Shown here: positions 27,152 through 36,844 of the stretch, piece by piece
Layout: every line of letters begins with the position of its first letter
Position numbering within the stretch: the first letter of the stretch is position 1
NCBI RefSeq assembly: GCF_003353425.1
Contig: NZ_QRAO01000001.1
Location: forward strand, 62,001 to 126,000
From: Marinirhabdus gelatinilytica
GTDB lineage: Bacteria > Bacteroidota > Bacteroidia > Flavobacteriales > Flavobacteriaceae
Reading direction: 5' to 3'
DNA: 64,000 nucleotides
Notes under the pieces: model-generated
The model's database searches: none
What the model saw: the letters and a program-made list of their open reading frames with translations, nothing else
Told to the model about the DNA's origin: nothing
Position numbers and translations under genes: made by a program

Positions 27152-29167
27152 TTACTTATAACTCCTCGTCTTCAATTCAATATTCTTAAAAATCAAATTC
27201 TCTTTATGCAATACGGCATCCTTTGGCTCTCCTTTGTATTCCCAAGCGGCTACGTACTTAAAGTTTTCATCGTCTCGCAGGGCTTCTCCTTTTTGTTCGC
27301 CGCTGGTCTCCACACTTTCTACGCGGTAATGGCCTCCAGCACTTTCGTTACGGTGCAGAGCATCTTTTGCGAAAAGCTCTCCAAGTTCCAAGAAATCTGC
27401 CACACGACCTGCTTTTTCTAATTCTGGATTCATCCCATCTGCTGTCCCGGGTACTTTCACGTTGCTCCAAAATTCTTTACGTAGTTCAGCAATTTCAGTA
27501 ATAGCGCTTTCCAGATCTTTGGCGTTACGGGACATCCCGCACTTATTCCACATGATCTTTCCTAATTTTTTGTGATAATAATCTACCGAATGCTCCCCAG
27601 ACCCGCTCATCAGTTTATGTATCCTGTCCTTTACATCTTTTTCAACGGCATCGAATTCTGGAGTATCGGTTGGGATTTTGCCAGTTCTAATATCGTTGCT
27701 CAAGTAATCCCCTATAGTGTACGGCAGTACAAAATATCCATCTGCCAGTCCTTGCATAAGTGCACTTGCACCAAGACGGTTGGCACCGTGGTCGCTGAAG
27801 TTTGCTTCTCCGGTGGCATATAATCCCTCAACAGTGGTCATAAGATTATAATCTACCCAAATTCCTCCCATAGTGTAATGTACCGCGGGATAGATCATCA
27901 TTGGGGTTTTATAAGGGTTTTGATCTACGATTTTCTCGTACATCTGGAAGAGGTTTCCGTATTTGTTCTCTACCACCTTGGCTCCTAGTTCATATATTTC
28001 AGCATCGGTTGGGTTTTTATTTCCTTGTACCAACGCCTCTTCTTTTCCATATCTTTTTATAGCGCTTGCAAAATCGAGATATACGGCCTCTCCTGTTTTG
28101 TTCACTCCAAAACCGGCATCGCAACGTTCCTTTGCTGCTCGCGAAGCCACGTCACGCGGCACGAGGTTTCCAAAGGCTGGATAACGGCGCTCCAGATAGT
28201 AATCTCTATCCTGTTCATTAAGATCGGTAGGCTTCAGTTTTCCGGCTCGAATTGCTTCGGCATCTTCTTTTTTCTTGGGTACCCAAATGCGGCCGTCGTT
28301 ACGCAAACTTTCGGACATCAACGTTAACTTAGACTGGTGATCGCCCGAAACTGGGATGCACGTAGGGTGGATTTGCGTATAACAAGGATTAGCAAAAAAG
28401 GCACCTCTGCGGTGTGCTTTCCAAGCCGCCGTCACATTACTTCCCATAGCGTTTGTTGAAAGGTAGAACACGTTTCCGTAGCCACCACTTGCCAAAACTA
28501 CTGCGTGGGCTGAGTGTCGCTGGATCTCTCCGGTTACCAAATCACGTGCAATAATACCACGTGCCTTTCCGTCGACTTTTACGATATCCAGCATTTCGTG
28601 ACGGTTGAATGGCTGGATCTTACCACGGTTTATCTGGCGGTTCATGGCCGAATACGCTCCCAAAAGCAACTGCTGCCCTGTTTGCCCTTTGGCATAAAAA
28701 GTTCTTGAAACCAGCACTCCTCCAAAAGAACGGTTGTCCAACAACCCACCGTATTCACGGGCAAAGGGAACCCCTTGTGCTACGCATTGGTCTATAATAT
28801 TTGCTGAAACTTCGGCAAGGCGGTATACGTTTGCTTCACGGCTTCGGTAATCGCCACCTTTTACGGTATCGTAGAAAAGGCGGTAATTACTATCGCCATC
28901 TCCTTGATAGTTTTTTGCCGCATTAATTCCTCCCTGGGCTGCAATAGAGTGCGCACGGCGAGGTGAATCTTGATAGCAGAATGTTTTTACGTTGTACCCC
29001 AGCTCTGCCAAGGTAGCAGCAGCACTTCCTCCTGCGAGTCCTGTACCAATCACGATCACGTCTATATTACGCTTGTTGGCAGGGTTAACAAGGTTGATGG
29101 TGTTTTTATGGTTGGTCCACTTTTCGGCTAAGGGGCCTTCGGGTATTTTGGCATCTAATATTGACAT
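27152..29167 (-). CDS. sdhA: Succinate dehydrogenase/fumarate reductase flavoprotein subunit
   Basis: 671 residues, the long form usual in Bacteroidota. It oxidises succinate to fumarate with covalently bound FAD. Evidence: the N-terminal dinucleotide fold [21 protein letters not shown]; the flavin-attachment region [18 protein letters not shown] (His is the FAD link); the FAD/substrate motifs [10 protein letters not shown] and [10 protein letters not shown]; and [29 protein letters not shown]. The C-terminal domain has [11 protein letters not shown]. It lies 12 bp downstream of sdhC in the operon sdhC-sdhA-(insertion)-sdhB. Confidence 0.97.
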   Translation of the reverse strand: MSILDAKIPEGPLAEKWTNHKNTINLVNPANKRNIDVIVIGTGLAGGSAAATLAELGYNVKTFCYQDSPRRAHSIAAQGGINAAKNYQGDGDSNYRLFYDTVKGGDYRSREANVYRLAEVSANIIDQCVAQGVPFAREYGGLLDNRSFGGVLVSRTFYAKGQTGQQLLLGAYSAMNRQINRGKIQPFNRHEMLDIVKVDGKARGIIARDLVTGEIQRHSAHAVVLASGGYGNVFYLSTNAMGSNVTAAWKAHRRGAFFANPCYTQIHPTCIPVSGDHQSKLTLMSESLRNDGRIWVPKKKEDAEAIRAGKLKPTDLNEQDRDYYLERRYPAFGNLVPRDVASRAAKERCDAGFGVNKTGEAVYLDFASAIKRYGKEEALVQGNKNPTDAEIYELGAKVVENKYGNLFQMYEKIVDQNPYKTPMMIYPAVHYTMGGIWVDYNLMTTVEGLYATGEANFSDHGANRLGASALMQGLADGYFVLPYTIGDYLSNDIRTGKIPTDTPEFDAVEKDVKDRIHKLMSGSGEHSVDYYHKKLGKIMWNKCGMSRNAKDLESAITEIAELRKEFWSNVKVPGTADGMNPELEKAGRVADFLELGELFAKDALHRNESAGGHYRVESVETSGEQKGEALRDDENFKYVAAWEYKGEPKDAVLHKENLIFKNIELKTRSYK

Positions 29168-29179
29168 AGCTGAACAGTT

Positions 29180-29872
29180 TTAGTGAGGGAGTTGATTAAA
29201 ATGAAGGTACAGGGCAATAAAAATGAACCCTAACGGGATTGCCACAGCATAAAATTTCGTAAACCCCTTCAATGCTTTTGAATATTTATTGTTGAACCCA
29301 ACACTCTGGAAGGAGGAGGCGAAGCCGTGCCAAAGGTGAACAGCCAGCAGGATGAATGCCAAACAATAAATTCCAACTCTAATAGGGCTTTCAAACTTAT
29401 GGACCAATTCTTCATAATATCTGAAACCACTGTTTACATCATCCGGATCCAGCAGGCCACTCATATCGCCCTTGAAATATTTTATATTCATCTCTGGGGC
29501 CCAAAAGTCGTAAAAGTGCAATCCTAGAAATGCTAGTATTACCAGACCAGAGATGATCATGTTCCTTGAAGCCCAAGTAGAATTTGTGTTCCCTTTATAT
29601 GATTTATATTTAATGGCCCGGGCGTTTCGATTTCTAATTTCTAGGATAAAGCCCATTACAAAGTGAAAAATCACTCCAAAAATCAAAATAGGCTGTAATA
29701 CTGCCTGAACCAAAAGATTGGTTCCCATGAAGTGGGACCATTCGTTAAAGGTATCTGGGCTAATCACAGAGGTTACGTTGATGGTAAAATGTTGTCCTAA
29801 AAAGAAAACTAAGAACAAGCCAGAAAGTGCCATAGCGACTTTACGGGCTATGGAAGAGGATAGTATTCCCAT
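29180..29872 (-). CDS. sdhC: Succinate dehydrogenase cytochrome b subunit
   Basis: 230 residues with five transmembrane helices: about residues 10-30, 55-80, 102-122, 165-185 and 205-225. It is the single membrane anchor of a type B succinate:quinone reductase, expected to bind two hemes and the menaquinone site. Candidate heme His residues sit in GQHFTINV, FHFVMGFIL, GLHFYDFW and AVHLWHGFASSFQ, one per helix as the family requires. It is the first gene of the sdh operon and is preceded by a near-perfect Bacteroidota promoter. Confidence 0.94.
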   Translation of the reverse strand: MGILSSSIARKVAMALSGLFLVFFLGQHFTINVTSVISPDTFNEWSHFMGTNLLVQAVLQPILIFGVIFHFVMGFILEIRNRNARAIKYKSYKGNTNSTWASRNMIISGLVILAFLGLHFYDFWAPEMNIKYFKGDMSGLLDPDDVNSGFRYYEELVHKFESPIRVGIYCLAFILLAVHLWHGFASSFQSVGFNNKYSKALKGFTKFYAVAIPLGFIFIALYLHFNQLPH

Positions 29873-29900
29873 TATGGTTGTGTTTCAAAATTTGAATACA

Positions 29901-29932
29901 CAAAAATACGGCTCAAATTGCTTTTGGACAAA
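29901..29932 (-). promoter_or_regulatory. sdh operon promoter (Bacteroidota -33/-7 type)
   Basis: Minus strand: TTTG (29932-29929), 20-bp spacer, TATTTTTG (29908-29901). This fits the consensus TTTG-N(17-23)-TANNTTTG exactly. The -7 box ends 28 bp before the sdhC ATG, giving a short leader. Confidence 0.75.
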
Positions 29933-29990
29933 CATTGCGTGGCGTTTTATGCCAATTTAGAACTATTATAGCAAAATATCATTTTTAAAA

Positions 29991-30021
29991 GTAAAAAGCC
30001 CAGTATAGATATACTGGGCCT
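29991..30021 (-). terminator. Intrinsic terminator of the T9SS gene at 30046
   Basis: GCCCAGTATA-GA-TATACTGGGC, a ten-bp perfect stem; on the minus strand it is followed by TTTTTAC, so it ends the gene at 30046-31176. Confidence 0.8.
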
Positions 30022-30045
30022 TGTAAATTAGTATACCAACAAACG

Positions 30046-31176
30046 TTAGTTCACTATAAGCTTTTTGGTTACGGAAACCTCATTCTGGTTGATCCTTACC
30101 ATATATACCCCAGCAGACAGGCTTGAAATATCCAAGTCTCTATCTACATTGGTCTGTATTACTTTTTTACCAGTAACATCAAACACCTCAACATTCATTG
30201 CTCCCTCTAATTTTGAGGTTATGGCTACCGTATTTCCAGAAGCTGGGTTAGGCGCCATGGTGAAGTTTTGGGATTGGTTTTCGTCAACTCCAAGAGATCC
30301 TATTAGCTCAATACCAAAGATAAGGTTTGAAGGACTGCACTGGCACAGGCCAATTAGAACTGCATCAGCAGTAGCTTCACCTGCAGGAGATATAGCTATA
30401 CCGCCTCCAACAACTTCGGTAGTGCCTGCTGGGGCATCATCGAAAAAGTCGTAAACAACACCCGTAGGCAATGCATCTGGCAAAGACAGTTGCACGATTT
30501 GGTCTCTGTCAGGATCACCAACAGCACCAGGCAAATGGTGCACCCAAAGATATGGTCCACCTGGCGATAATACATCAACCACACCACCATATAGGTTTTG
30601 CCCGTGTTCAGCCTGTGTTACAACGGACAATTCATTACCATCCATATCTACACTAGCTATATCACTACTAAAGCTCCCAATCCAGAAGCCTCCGTTTCCA
30701 CCATCAAGATTTGGATCGTAAGCCGCCATTCTTGCAGTAGCATCGGAAGTTGTAGTTACGTTAATTGTATTTATTACGGTTCTTGCTACTGGATCGATTT
30801 CAAAAATCTCAAGAGTTGCCGCACCTATCCAAAGTCTAGTACCATCGGTAGTAAAACCTCGTGTACCAGAAACGCCAGGTATTGTAAATGTCTCAACGAA
30901 ACCTCCAAATTCGTCCAATATGTGAATCGTGTCTGCATTCCAAGTAGACACCCAATATTGGTCATTAAAGAAGATAACACCTGCTTGCGACTGTGCTCCA
31001 ATAGATCCAGTTACACCAACATCGTAGATAAATTCTACGTCAAATAGCGCATTGGAATTTTCAACCTGGGGGCCAGGAGCCACACCGTCTGCTGGGCCCT
31101 GTTCAGCAAGTTGAGCCTGAGATGCAAATGCAGTAAATAGTGCTGCAAGTGCAATTAAATGTAGTTTTTTCATCAT
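30046..31176 (-). CDS. T9SS-secreted protein, YVTN-like propeller (type A sorting domain)
   Basis: 376 residues. Signal peptide to ASQA; two adjacent Met codons make the exact start uncertain by one residue. The middle (about 45-290) has repeating blades such as YWVSTWNADTIHILDEFGG, RLWIGAATLEIFEIDP and GFWIGSFSSDIASVDMDG, typical of a WD40/YVTN-type propeller. A short Cys pair (GLCQCSPS) follows. The last 75 residues are a type A sorting domain (FTMAPNPASGN, VEVFDVTGKKV, then LSAGVYMVRI, ending KKLIVN). The protein is expected to be exported by the type IX system and attached to the surface or released. Ligand unknown. Confidence 0.8.
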   Translation of the reverse strand: MMKKLHLIALAALFTAFASQAQLAEQGPADGVAPGPQVENSNALFDVEFIYDVGVTGSIGAQSQAGVIFFNDQYWVSTWNADTIHILDEFGGFVETFTIPGVSGTRGFTTDGTRLWIGAATLEIFEIDPVARTVINTINVTTTSDATARMAAYDPNLDGGNGGFWIGSFSSDIASVDMDGNELSVVTQAEHGQNLYGGVVDVLSPGGPYLWVHHLPGAVGDPDRDQIVQLSLPDALPTGVVYDFFDDAPAGTTEVVGGGIAISPAGEATADAVLIGLCQCSPSNLIFGIELIGSLGVDENQSQNFTMAPNPASGNTVAITSKLEGAMNVEVFDVTGKKVIQTNVDRDLDISSLSAGVYMVRINQNEVSVTKKLIVN

Positions 31177-31247
31177 TTTTTAAGATTTAGATTAATTACT
31201 ACTAATATAGCGTTAATTTCTTAAACTTTCTAAGATTTCCATTGTAA

Positions 31248-34094
31248 TTATTTAATCTCCAACATTTCAGAAATCTGTAAATTACCCAAAGAAACCTGTA
31301 CAGAATAGTTGCCTTTTGGCAAGTAGAACTTCCCATTATCTGCTTCCTTTAGTGCTATATTTTTTTTCTCCATTGTTTTCTTTCCCTTTTCCGAAACACT
31401 TACATCATATTCTACAATGTTGACTCCTTTTTCAACTTCGGAGTTAAAGGAATGTATTTCGGTACCATCTTCGGCTTTGATTGAAACTTCAGCAGTACCG
31501 CTCGAAGGAGCATACACCTGAAGCAGTACCGATGGTTCATAAAAATCGCCAAATTGATTGAAACCCGTACTCCCCCATCGTCTCGAAGCTCGTAGAGGTG
31601 GGATTTCAGCAAGAACCAAAGCATTCATCTTTTCAGAAGAAAGTTGTTGCAACAACCCAACATCCGCTACATATATGGAACGGCCGTGTGTCCCAACCAC
31701 CAAATCCTTTTCACGCTCCTGTACCACCAAGTCGTGCACCGCTACATTGGGAAGGCCTTCGGCAAAAATCTCCCAGCTTTCTCCTTGATTGAAAGAGACG
31801 TAGGCTCCATTGTCGGTACCCAAATAGAGGATGTTCTCATTCTCGGGATCTTCCCGAATTACATTTACTGGAGAGGAGGGAAGGTTGTTGGAAATGTCCC
31901 TCCAAGTGACCCCAAAATTGTCGCTTATATATACATAAGGTTTAAAATCGTCCCAGCGGTACCCATTCAGGGTGACATATACCCGTTCCTTTTTATGTTC
32001 TGAAGCCACCACACGGCTTACCCACAAATCTTTAGGGAAGGTTGCTGAGATCTGTTGCCAATCGCCACCTCCGTTCTTGGAAGCATATACTAATCCGTCA
32101 TCGCTTCCGGTGTATAGCAGGCCAAACTGGAACGGACTTTCAGCAATACTGGTAATGGTTCCGTAGGCCACGTTTCCTTTTTTTCCACCGTTGGTCAAGT
32201 CTGGCGAAATGGCGGTCCAGTCGTTCCCCTGATTCATGGAGCGCATCAATTTGTTTCCGCCCAGATAGAGGATATCTTGATTGTGCGGACTCAACAAAAT
32301 AGGCGTTTGCCAATTGAAACGGTAAGGGTTTTCCCCTAGCTCGTGCTTGGGCTGGATGTAGGTTTGCTCCCCCGTTTCACGATTGAGCCTGAAATAGTTT
32401 CCAAACTGAAACCCGGTATACACAATATCACTGTTTCGACTATCCACCTGAATCTGCATCCCATCGCCTCCCATAATGAACTCGTAAGGGTACTTTCCAT
32501 TCTGTCGCCATCCGGGGCTTGGCTCGTAGGTATGGGCACCTACCCAAACACCATTGTCCTGTAAGCCCCCGTATACATGGTAAGGCTCTTCGTTATCTAC
32601 CTGTATAGCATAAAACTGCCCCACTGAAGGAGCGTTGTTCTTTATCCAGTTTTCCCCATCGTCGTAGGAAATGTTAACGCCTCCATCGTTTCCGTCGATC
32701 AAGTGACCGGGCATATTGGGGTTTATCCACAGCGCATGATGGTCGGCATGCACATTAGGGGCCGAAATACTCTTGAATGTCTTCCCGCCGTCCTTACTCT
32801 TTAAGATTGGGACTCCGTATATATAGATTCCGTCTTCATTATTGGGATCCACATGTATTTTCCCGAAGTAATAGCCGTAACTATAGTACAGCCCATCCAA
32901 AAACCCATCGTGGGTTTTCTTCCAGGTCTTTCCACCATTGGTACTCTTATATACCTCAGCACCAATCACCGGGGTGTCGAACAGCATGGTGTTGGCATCT
33001 TCTAGATATTTGGCCAGATCGGCTGGTCGTACAGTGCCGCCACGCACCATATTCTTTACGTTATCGGCCCTGTATTTTTCCTGGAATCCATTTTCCTTGA
33101 GGTAGGCGTTCAGTTTTTCGTCCTCTAATTGTAAAAATTGCGAGGACGTCATGGTCTTGAATTGTTCCTTGGTAAGCCCATCCCCTTTTTTGGCCACGGG
33201 GCTTTCGTCTCTTCGGAATTGGTTATCGTGAATGGCATATACTGTATTCTCGTCAAACACCGCAAGACCAATCCTACCCACACCTTCGCCCGTAGGAAAA
33301 CCACTTCCAGCACCCGAAACCTTGGTCCACGAGCTACCTCCATCGGTACTTTTATAAATGGAGCTTCCCTCGCCACTTCCGCGGAAATTCCAGGCCTTTC
33401 GATCCTTATCCCAAGAGGAGGCATACATTATATTGAAATTGGTAGGGTGTGCATCCATCTCAATAATTCCGCTTTGGTTATTCACAAACAGGGTCTTGTT
33501 CCATGTTTTTCCACCATCGAAGGTCTTGAATACGCCACGCTCGTCGTTTTTTGAATACAGATGTCCCACGGCAGCTACCACCACTTCATCAGCATTGGCA
33601 GGATTGATAATAATTTTTGAAATATGGTGACTGTCCTTCAGCCCCATGTTTTGCCAAGTTTTTCCGTTATCGCTGGATTTCAGCAAGCCGATACCTGCAT
33701 AACTGGAGCGGGAAGCGTTCACTTCGCCAGTCCCCACCCAAATGGTTCGGGTTTCCCAATCCACGGCAAGGCTCCCCACATTTTGTGTTGGGCTGCTATC
33801 GAGGATAGGCTCAAAGGTGGTCCCATTATTTTTGGTGTGCCAAACGCCTCCTGAAGCATAACCCACGTAAAACTCGGTAGGATTCTCCGGGTTCACGGCA
33901 AAATCTACCACACGGCCACTCATGATGGTGGGACCAATATTTTTGAACGGTAGGTTTTTAACGATGGAATTTTCGGCAAGTTGTGCTTTTTGCTGCAATC
34001 CACTCTCCACCTGTTGGGCGGTGGTTGCAGGTTGTTGGGCCAATATGTTTCCGAAGAAAAGAAGTATGGATAAAGTAGAAAGAAACTGTTTCAT
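31248..34094 (-). CDS. Large exported BNR/sortilin-like beta-propeller protein
   Basis: 948 residues from ATG 34094 (a TTG nine codons earlier is less likely). Signal peptide MKQFLSTLSILLFFGNILAQ. The body carries many BNR/VPS10-type blades with the S-x-D-G-G-x-TW motif: SSDNGKTWQNM, TFDGGKTWNK, STDGGSSWTKV, STNGGKTWKK, SKDGGKTFKSI, YDDGENWIKN and NQGNDWTA. That pattern suggests two propellers. The C-terminal about 80 residues form a beta-sandwich with EYDVSVSEKGKKTMEKK. Family members are often labelled glycosyl hydrolase, but no catalytic motif of a true sialidase (RIP, paired Asp boxes with Arg triad) is convincing. No T9SS sorting domain. Function unknown. Confidence 0.78.
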   Translation of the reverse strand: MKQFLSTLSILLFFGNILAQQPATTAQQVESGLQQKAQLAENSIVKNLPFKNIGPTIMSGRVVDFAVNPENPTEFYVGYASGGVWHTKNNGTTFEPILDSSPTQNVGSLAVDWETRTIWVGTGEVNASRSSYAGIGLLKSSDNGKTWQNMGLKDSHHISKIIINPANADEVVVAAVGHLYSKNDERGVFKTFDGGKTWNKTLFVNNQSGIIEMDAHPTNFNIMYASSWDKDRKAWNFRGSGEGSSIYKSTDGGSSWTKVSGAGSGFPTGEGVGRIGLAVFDENTVYAIHDNQFRRDESPVAKKGDGLTKEQFKTMTSSQFLQLEDEKLNAYLKENGFQEKYRADNVKNMVRGGTVRPADLAKYLEDANTMLFDTPVIGAEVYKSTNGGKTWKKTHDGFLDGLYYSYGYYFGKIHVDPNNEDGIYIYGVPILKSKDGGKTFKSISAPNVHADHHALWINPNMPGHLIDGNDGGVNISYDDGENWIKNNAPSVGQFYAIQVDNEEPYHVYGGLQDNGVWVGAHTYEPSPGWRQNGKYPYEFIMGGDGMQIQVDSRNSDIVYTGFQFGNYFRLNRETGEQTYIQPKHELGENPYRFNWQTPILLSPHNQDILYLGGNKLMRSMNQGNDWTAISPDLTNGGKKGNVAYGTITSIAESPFQFGLLYTGSDDGLVYASKNGGGDWQQISATFPKDLWVSRVVASEHKKERVYVTLNGYRWDDFKPYVYISDNFGVTWRDISNNLPSSPVNVIREDPENENILYLGTDNGAYVSFNQGESWEIFAEGLPNVAVHDLVVQEREKDLVVGTHGRSIYVADVGLLQQLSSEKMNALVLAEIPPLRASRRWGSTGFNQFGDFYEPSVLLQVYAPSSGTAEVSIKAEDGTEIHSFNSEVEKGVNIVEYDVSVSEKGKKTMEKKNIALKEADNGKFYLPKGNYSVQVSLGNLQISEMLEIK

Positions 34095-34297
34095 TAGTGG
34101 TGTTTTGAATAGGGAAAGCAAGTTACGGAAAAAAATATCCTATACAACTTCTTCATGGATGGTGACACGTTGAAAAGGGCACTATCGGTTTAAAACCAAC
34201 CTTTTCAAAACACTGGTCGCCTTTCCACTATATTTTCAGTAATTTTGAAGCAATAAATACTAAAAATAGTTTCGCTCCGGCGGAAAATATATACAAT

Positions 34298-35590
34298 ATG
34301 AAATATCACCCAATCTCTTCAGACCTTTACATCAAGAACCGCAAAAACTTTATGGCGCAGATGAAACCTTCCAGCCTGGCCGTTTTTAATTCCAACGATA
34401 TCTACCCCATTGGTGCAGATAGCACCATGCCGTTCCAACAGGCGCGTGATATTTTATACCTCAGCGGTGTGGACCAAGAAGAGAGTATCTTGGTATTGTT
34501 CCCGGATGCGCCTGAAGAGAAACACCGTGAAATACTGTTCCTGAAAGAGACCAACGAGCACATTGCCGTTTGGGAAGGCGAAAAGCTCACCAAGGAAAAG
34601 GCGTTTGAGACCAGCGGCATCAAGACCGTGTATTGGCTAAAAGAGTTCGACAAGGTTTTTTACGAAGTAATGACCCAATGCGACACGGTATATTTTAACA
34701 CCAACGAGCATTACCGCGCCAATGTGGAGACCGAAACCCGGGAGGCCCGTTTTATAAAGACCGTAAAAAATAAATTCCCCGCACATAATTGGGCAAAGAG
34801 CAATCCTATCCTGCAGCGATTGCGATCGGTTAAAGACCAAATTGAACTGGACCTCATGCAACAGGCCTGCGATATTACCGAAAAAGGCTTTCGCCGTGTA
34901 CTGGATTTTGTAAAGCCCGGTGTTTGGGAGTTTGAGATTGAAGCCGAATATATGCACGAGTTCCTTAGAAATCGTTCGAGAGGCTTTGCCTACACGCCCA
35001 TAATTGCCAGTGGCAACAACGCAAACGTGCTACATTACATTGAGAACAACCAGCAGTGCAAGGAGGGCGACCTCATTCTTATGGACGTAGGTGCCGAATA
35101 CGCAAACTATAGCAGCGATATGAGCCGTACCATTCCCGTTTCGGGTAAATTCACCAAGCGCCAACGCGAGGTGTACGACGCCGTAAACCGTGTAAAGAAC
35201 GATGCTACCAATATGCTGGTTCCAGGAACCTTGTGGAAGGAATACCACGTAGAAGTGGGCAAACTAATGACCAGTGAATTGATGGGGCTCGGGCTACTGG
35301 ACAAAGCCGACGTACAGAACGAAGACCCAGATTGGCCCGCCTATAAAAAATACTTTATGCACGGCACCAGCCACCACATAGGGTTGGACACCCACGACTA
35401 CGGAATTTTATGGGAGCCCATGACGGCCGATATGGTGTTTACCGTAGAACCCGGCATCTATATCCCAGAAGAAGGCTTTGGGATACGCCTTGAGGACGAT
35501 GTAGTGATACAGGAAAGTGGGTCTCCTTTTAACTTGATGCAAAACATCCCGATTGAAGCTGAGGAGATTGAGGATATAATGAATTCCTAA
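34298..35590 (+). CDS. pepP: Xaa-Pro aminopeptidase (M24B family)
   Basis: 430 residues, the length of E. coli PepP. It removes N-terminal residues before proline. The N-terminal creatinase-like domain (1-170) precedes a pita-bread catalytic domain with the five metal ligands: Asp263 in ILMDVGAEY, Asp274 in SSDMSRTIP, His359 in HGTSHHIGLDTHD, Glu384 in FTVEPGIYIP and Glu399 in IRLEDDVVI. No signal peptide, so cytoplasmic. A TAATTTTG box (34240-34247) 50 bp upstream may be the -7 element. It borders the AT-rich accessory patch. Confidence 0.93.
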   Translation: MKYHPISSDLYIKNRKNFMAQMKPSSLAVFNSNDIYPIGADSTMPFQQARDILYLSGVDQEESILVLFPDAPEEKHREILFLKETNEHIAVWEGEKLTKEKAFETSGIKTVYWLKEFDKVFYEVMTQCDTVYFNTNEHYRANVETETREARFIKTVKNKFPAHNWAKSNPILQRLRSVKDQIELDLMQQACDITEKGFRRVLDFVKPGVWEFEIEAEYMHEFLRNRSRGFAYTPIIASGNNANVLHYIENNQQCKEGDLILMDVGAEYANYSSDMSRTIPVSGKFTKRQREVYDAVNRVKNDATNMLVPGTLWKEYHVEVGKLMTSELMGLGLLDKADVQNEDPDWPAYKKYFMHGTSHHIGLDTHDYGILWEPMTADMVFTVEPGIYIPEEGFGIRLEDDVVIQESGSPFNLMQNIPIEAEEIEDIMNS

Positions 35591-35657
35591 AACGGGATAA
35601 TGACTATAAAATATATTATATAATGAGTTACCTGCAAGCAATAAATATTATTAAACA

Positions 35658-36077
35658 TTGAAGTTCTACAGTCCTTATCTTTCTATAACTATAATAGTCA
35701 TTCAATTGATTTTGTTGCTAATAGGTCATTTGCAATATTTAGAATGGGTAGAAGAAATGGAAAAGCAAAACCCTGAACTAATAGGACTTATTTCACCTAG
35801 CAGAACATATGGCACTCTTTCCATATTTGTCATATTGATTGGTTTTTACGAAATGACGACTAAACCTACTTGGATTAAAATCATAATTCGAATATTTTTA
35901 GTTTGCATAGTTTTAGGAGCTACCTTTTCGGGCTTAATTCCAATTGACGGGTTTTACGATGGCGTTTATAACACAGCTTGGTTCTCAGCAACAATTGCGC
36001 TATTTTTACTCATCATTAGATTTGGAAAATATATAAAAAATAGAGAAACTGATAAACATAAGAAAGCCAGCAGGTAA
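35658..36077 (+). CDS. Small membrane protein, function unknown
   Basis: 139 residues starting with TTG. Four hydrophobic segments: about residues 8-24, 50-64, 75-95 and 106-124. It has a basic C-terminus (RETDKHKKASR). Codon use is more AT-rich than in neighbouring housekeeping genes, as in the next two small genes. Its stop codon lies inside the left arm of a long fold-back repeat (36075-36233), like a gene cassette with its recombination site. No family was recognised; the TTG start is assumed because no ATG lies near the N-terminus of the first helix. Confidence 0.5.
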   Translation: MKFYSPYLSITIIVIQLILLLIGHLQYLEWVEEMEKQNPELIGLISPSRTYGTLSIFVILIGFYEMTTKPTWIKIIIRIFLVCIVLGATFSGLIPIDGFYDGVYNTAWFSATIALFLLIIRFGKYIKNRETDKHKKASR

Positions 36078-36233
36078 CAACGCATATAATACAGCGGATT
36101 ACATTTGGCTTTAATTAAATTCCCTAACTTATCAAAACAATAGTCAAGTGGAGAGAAACGTTGCGGCAGCAACCAGTGGTTGATTATTACGCTTGAACTC
36201 AAGACCAGCCGTATCATATGCAAATTTGTTAGC
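36075..36233. repeat. Long imperfect fold-back repeat (attC-like or MITE-like) between two small genes
   Basis: The left end TAACAA-CGCATATAATACAGCGG (36075-36097) pairs with the right end CCGTATCATATGCAAATTTGTTA (36209-36231): TAACAA, then GCATAT(A/G)ATAC, then GG, with small bulges. The interior holds the palindrome CAACCA-G-TGGTTG near 36170-36182. The upstream gene's stop codon is the first three bases of the left arm and the next gene starts 22 bp after the right arm. Such an arrangement recalls integron attC sites or non-autonomous fold-back elements; consensus attC core bases are not clearly met. Confidence 0.5.
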
Positions 36234-36255
36234 AAATGTTGAAGAAATCTAGTCC

Positions 36256-36639
36256 TTGAAACTCACGAAAATAAATTTGGTTATCACCTTTTCTATTATT
36301 AGTTTTCTAATTATTGGATGGATAATCTTATCAAAATTTATTTCAAGTGTTTATGAAATGAGTCCTAATAAGAAAGCTTCTGAATACTACAAAGAATATA
36401 CATATAGCGGATTAGTCACCAATAAATTTATTGATTCAAAGCAACATAATTATCAAACAGTTATAATTCAGAATGGTGAGGAAAAGGATATATTACTTCT
36501 TGATTTTGAAACAAGTGGACTGTTTGATTTTATTGAGGTAGGGGATTCAATTTTTAAAAAGAAAAGCTCATTAAAACTTCGGTTAATTCGATCTGAATTA
36601 GATACAATCATTGAAATGCAAATTTTTGATAAAAACTAA
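36256..36639 (+). CDS. Small membrane-anchored protein, function unknown
   Basis: 127 residues from a TTG start. One N-terminal transmembrane helix (about residues 7-30, LVITFSIISFLIIGWIIL) is followed by an about 95-residue extracytoplasmic domain with SGLVTNKFIDSKQHNYQTV, DFIEVGDSIFKKKSS and KLRLIRSELDTIIEMQIFDKN. This looks like a small beta-rich domain found in Bacteroidota hypothetical proteins. AT-rich codon use. It directly follows the fold-back repeat, which makes it a candidate mobile-cassette gene. Confidence 0.5.
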   Translation: MKLTKINLVITFSIISFLIIGWIILSKFISSVYEMSPNKKASEYYKEYTYSGLVTNKFIDSKQHNYQTVIIQNGEEKDILLLDFETSGLFDFIEVGDSIFKKKSSLKLRLIRSELDTIIEMQIFDKN

Positions 36640-36803
36640 CTAATTCAAATCAACGTTAGCCAAAACTGTATATTTTATATCTAATTCCGAGTCAATTTAA
36701 ATCTCAATTAATTGTAAATTGCACTAACGGATAAATACGAAGTGGCACTGCTCAGGAAAAACTGATCAACAAGCAATTAAATTTCTGTCTAAGGTTTTTA
36801 GTT

Positions 36804-36820
36804 GGAGCTGATACAGCTCC
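36804..36820 (+). other. Leader hairpin in the 36640-36844 gap
   Basis: GGAGCTG-ATA-CAGCTCC, a seven-bp perfect stem 24 bp before the lipocalin-like gene, flanked by further complementary pieces (GTCT at 36787, AGAC at 36823; GTTTTT and AAAAAC). There is no T-run, so it is not a usual terminator. The rest of the 205-bp gap is AT-rich with no gene; a GTTAGCC at 36655 resembles the GTTAGCA ending the fold-back repeat. Confidence 0.4.
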
Positions 36821-36844
36821 TGCAGACAAAAAACTTAAAAATAA

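Noticed and set aside
31248-34094. Sialidase
   Set aside because: BNR-type blades are present but the RIP motif and arginine triad of sialidases were not found.
36075-36233. True integron attC site
   Set aside because: The arms fold back well, but the right end reads GTTAGCA rather than GTTRRRY and the left end lacks a clean RYYYAAC; no integrase is present. Kept only as attC-like.
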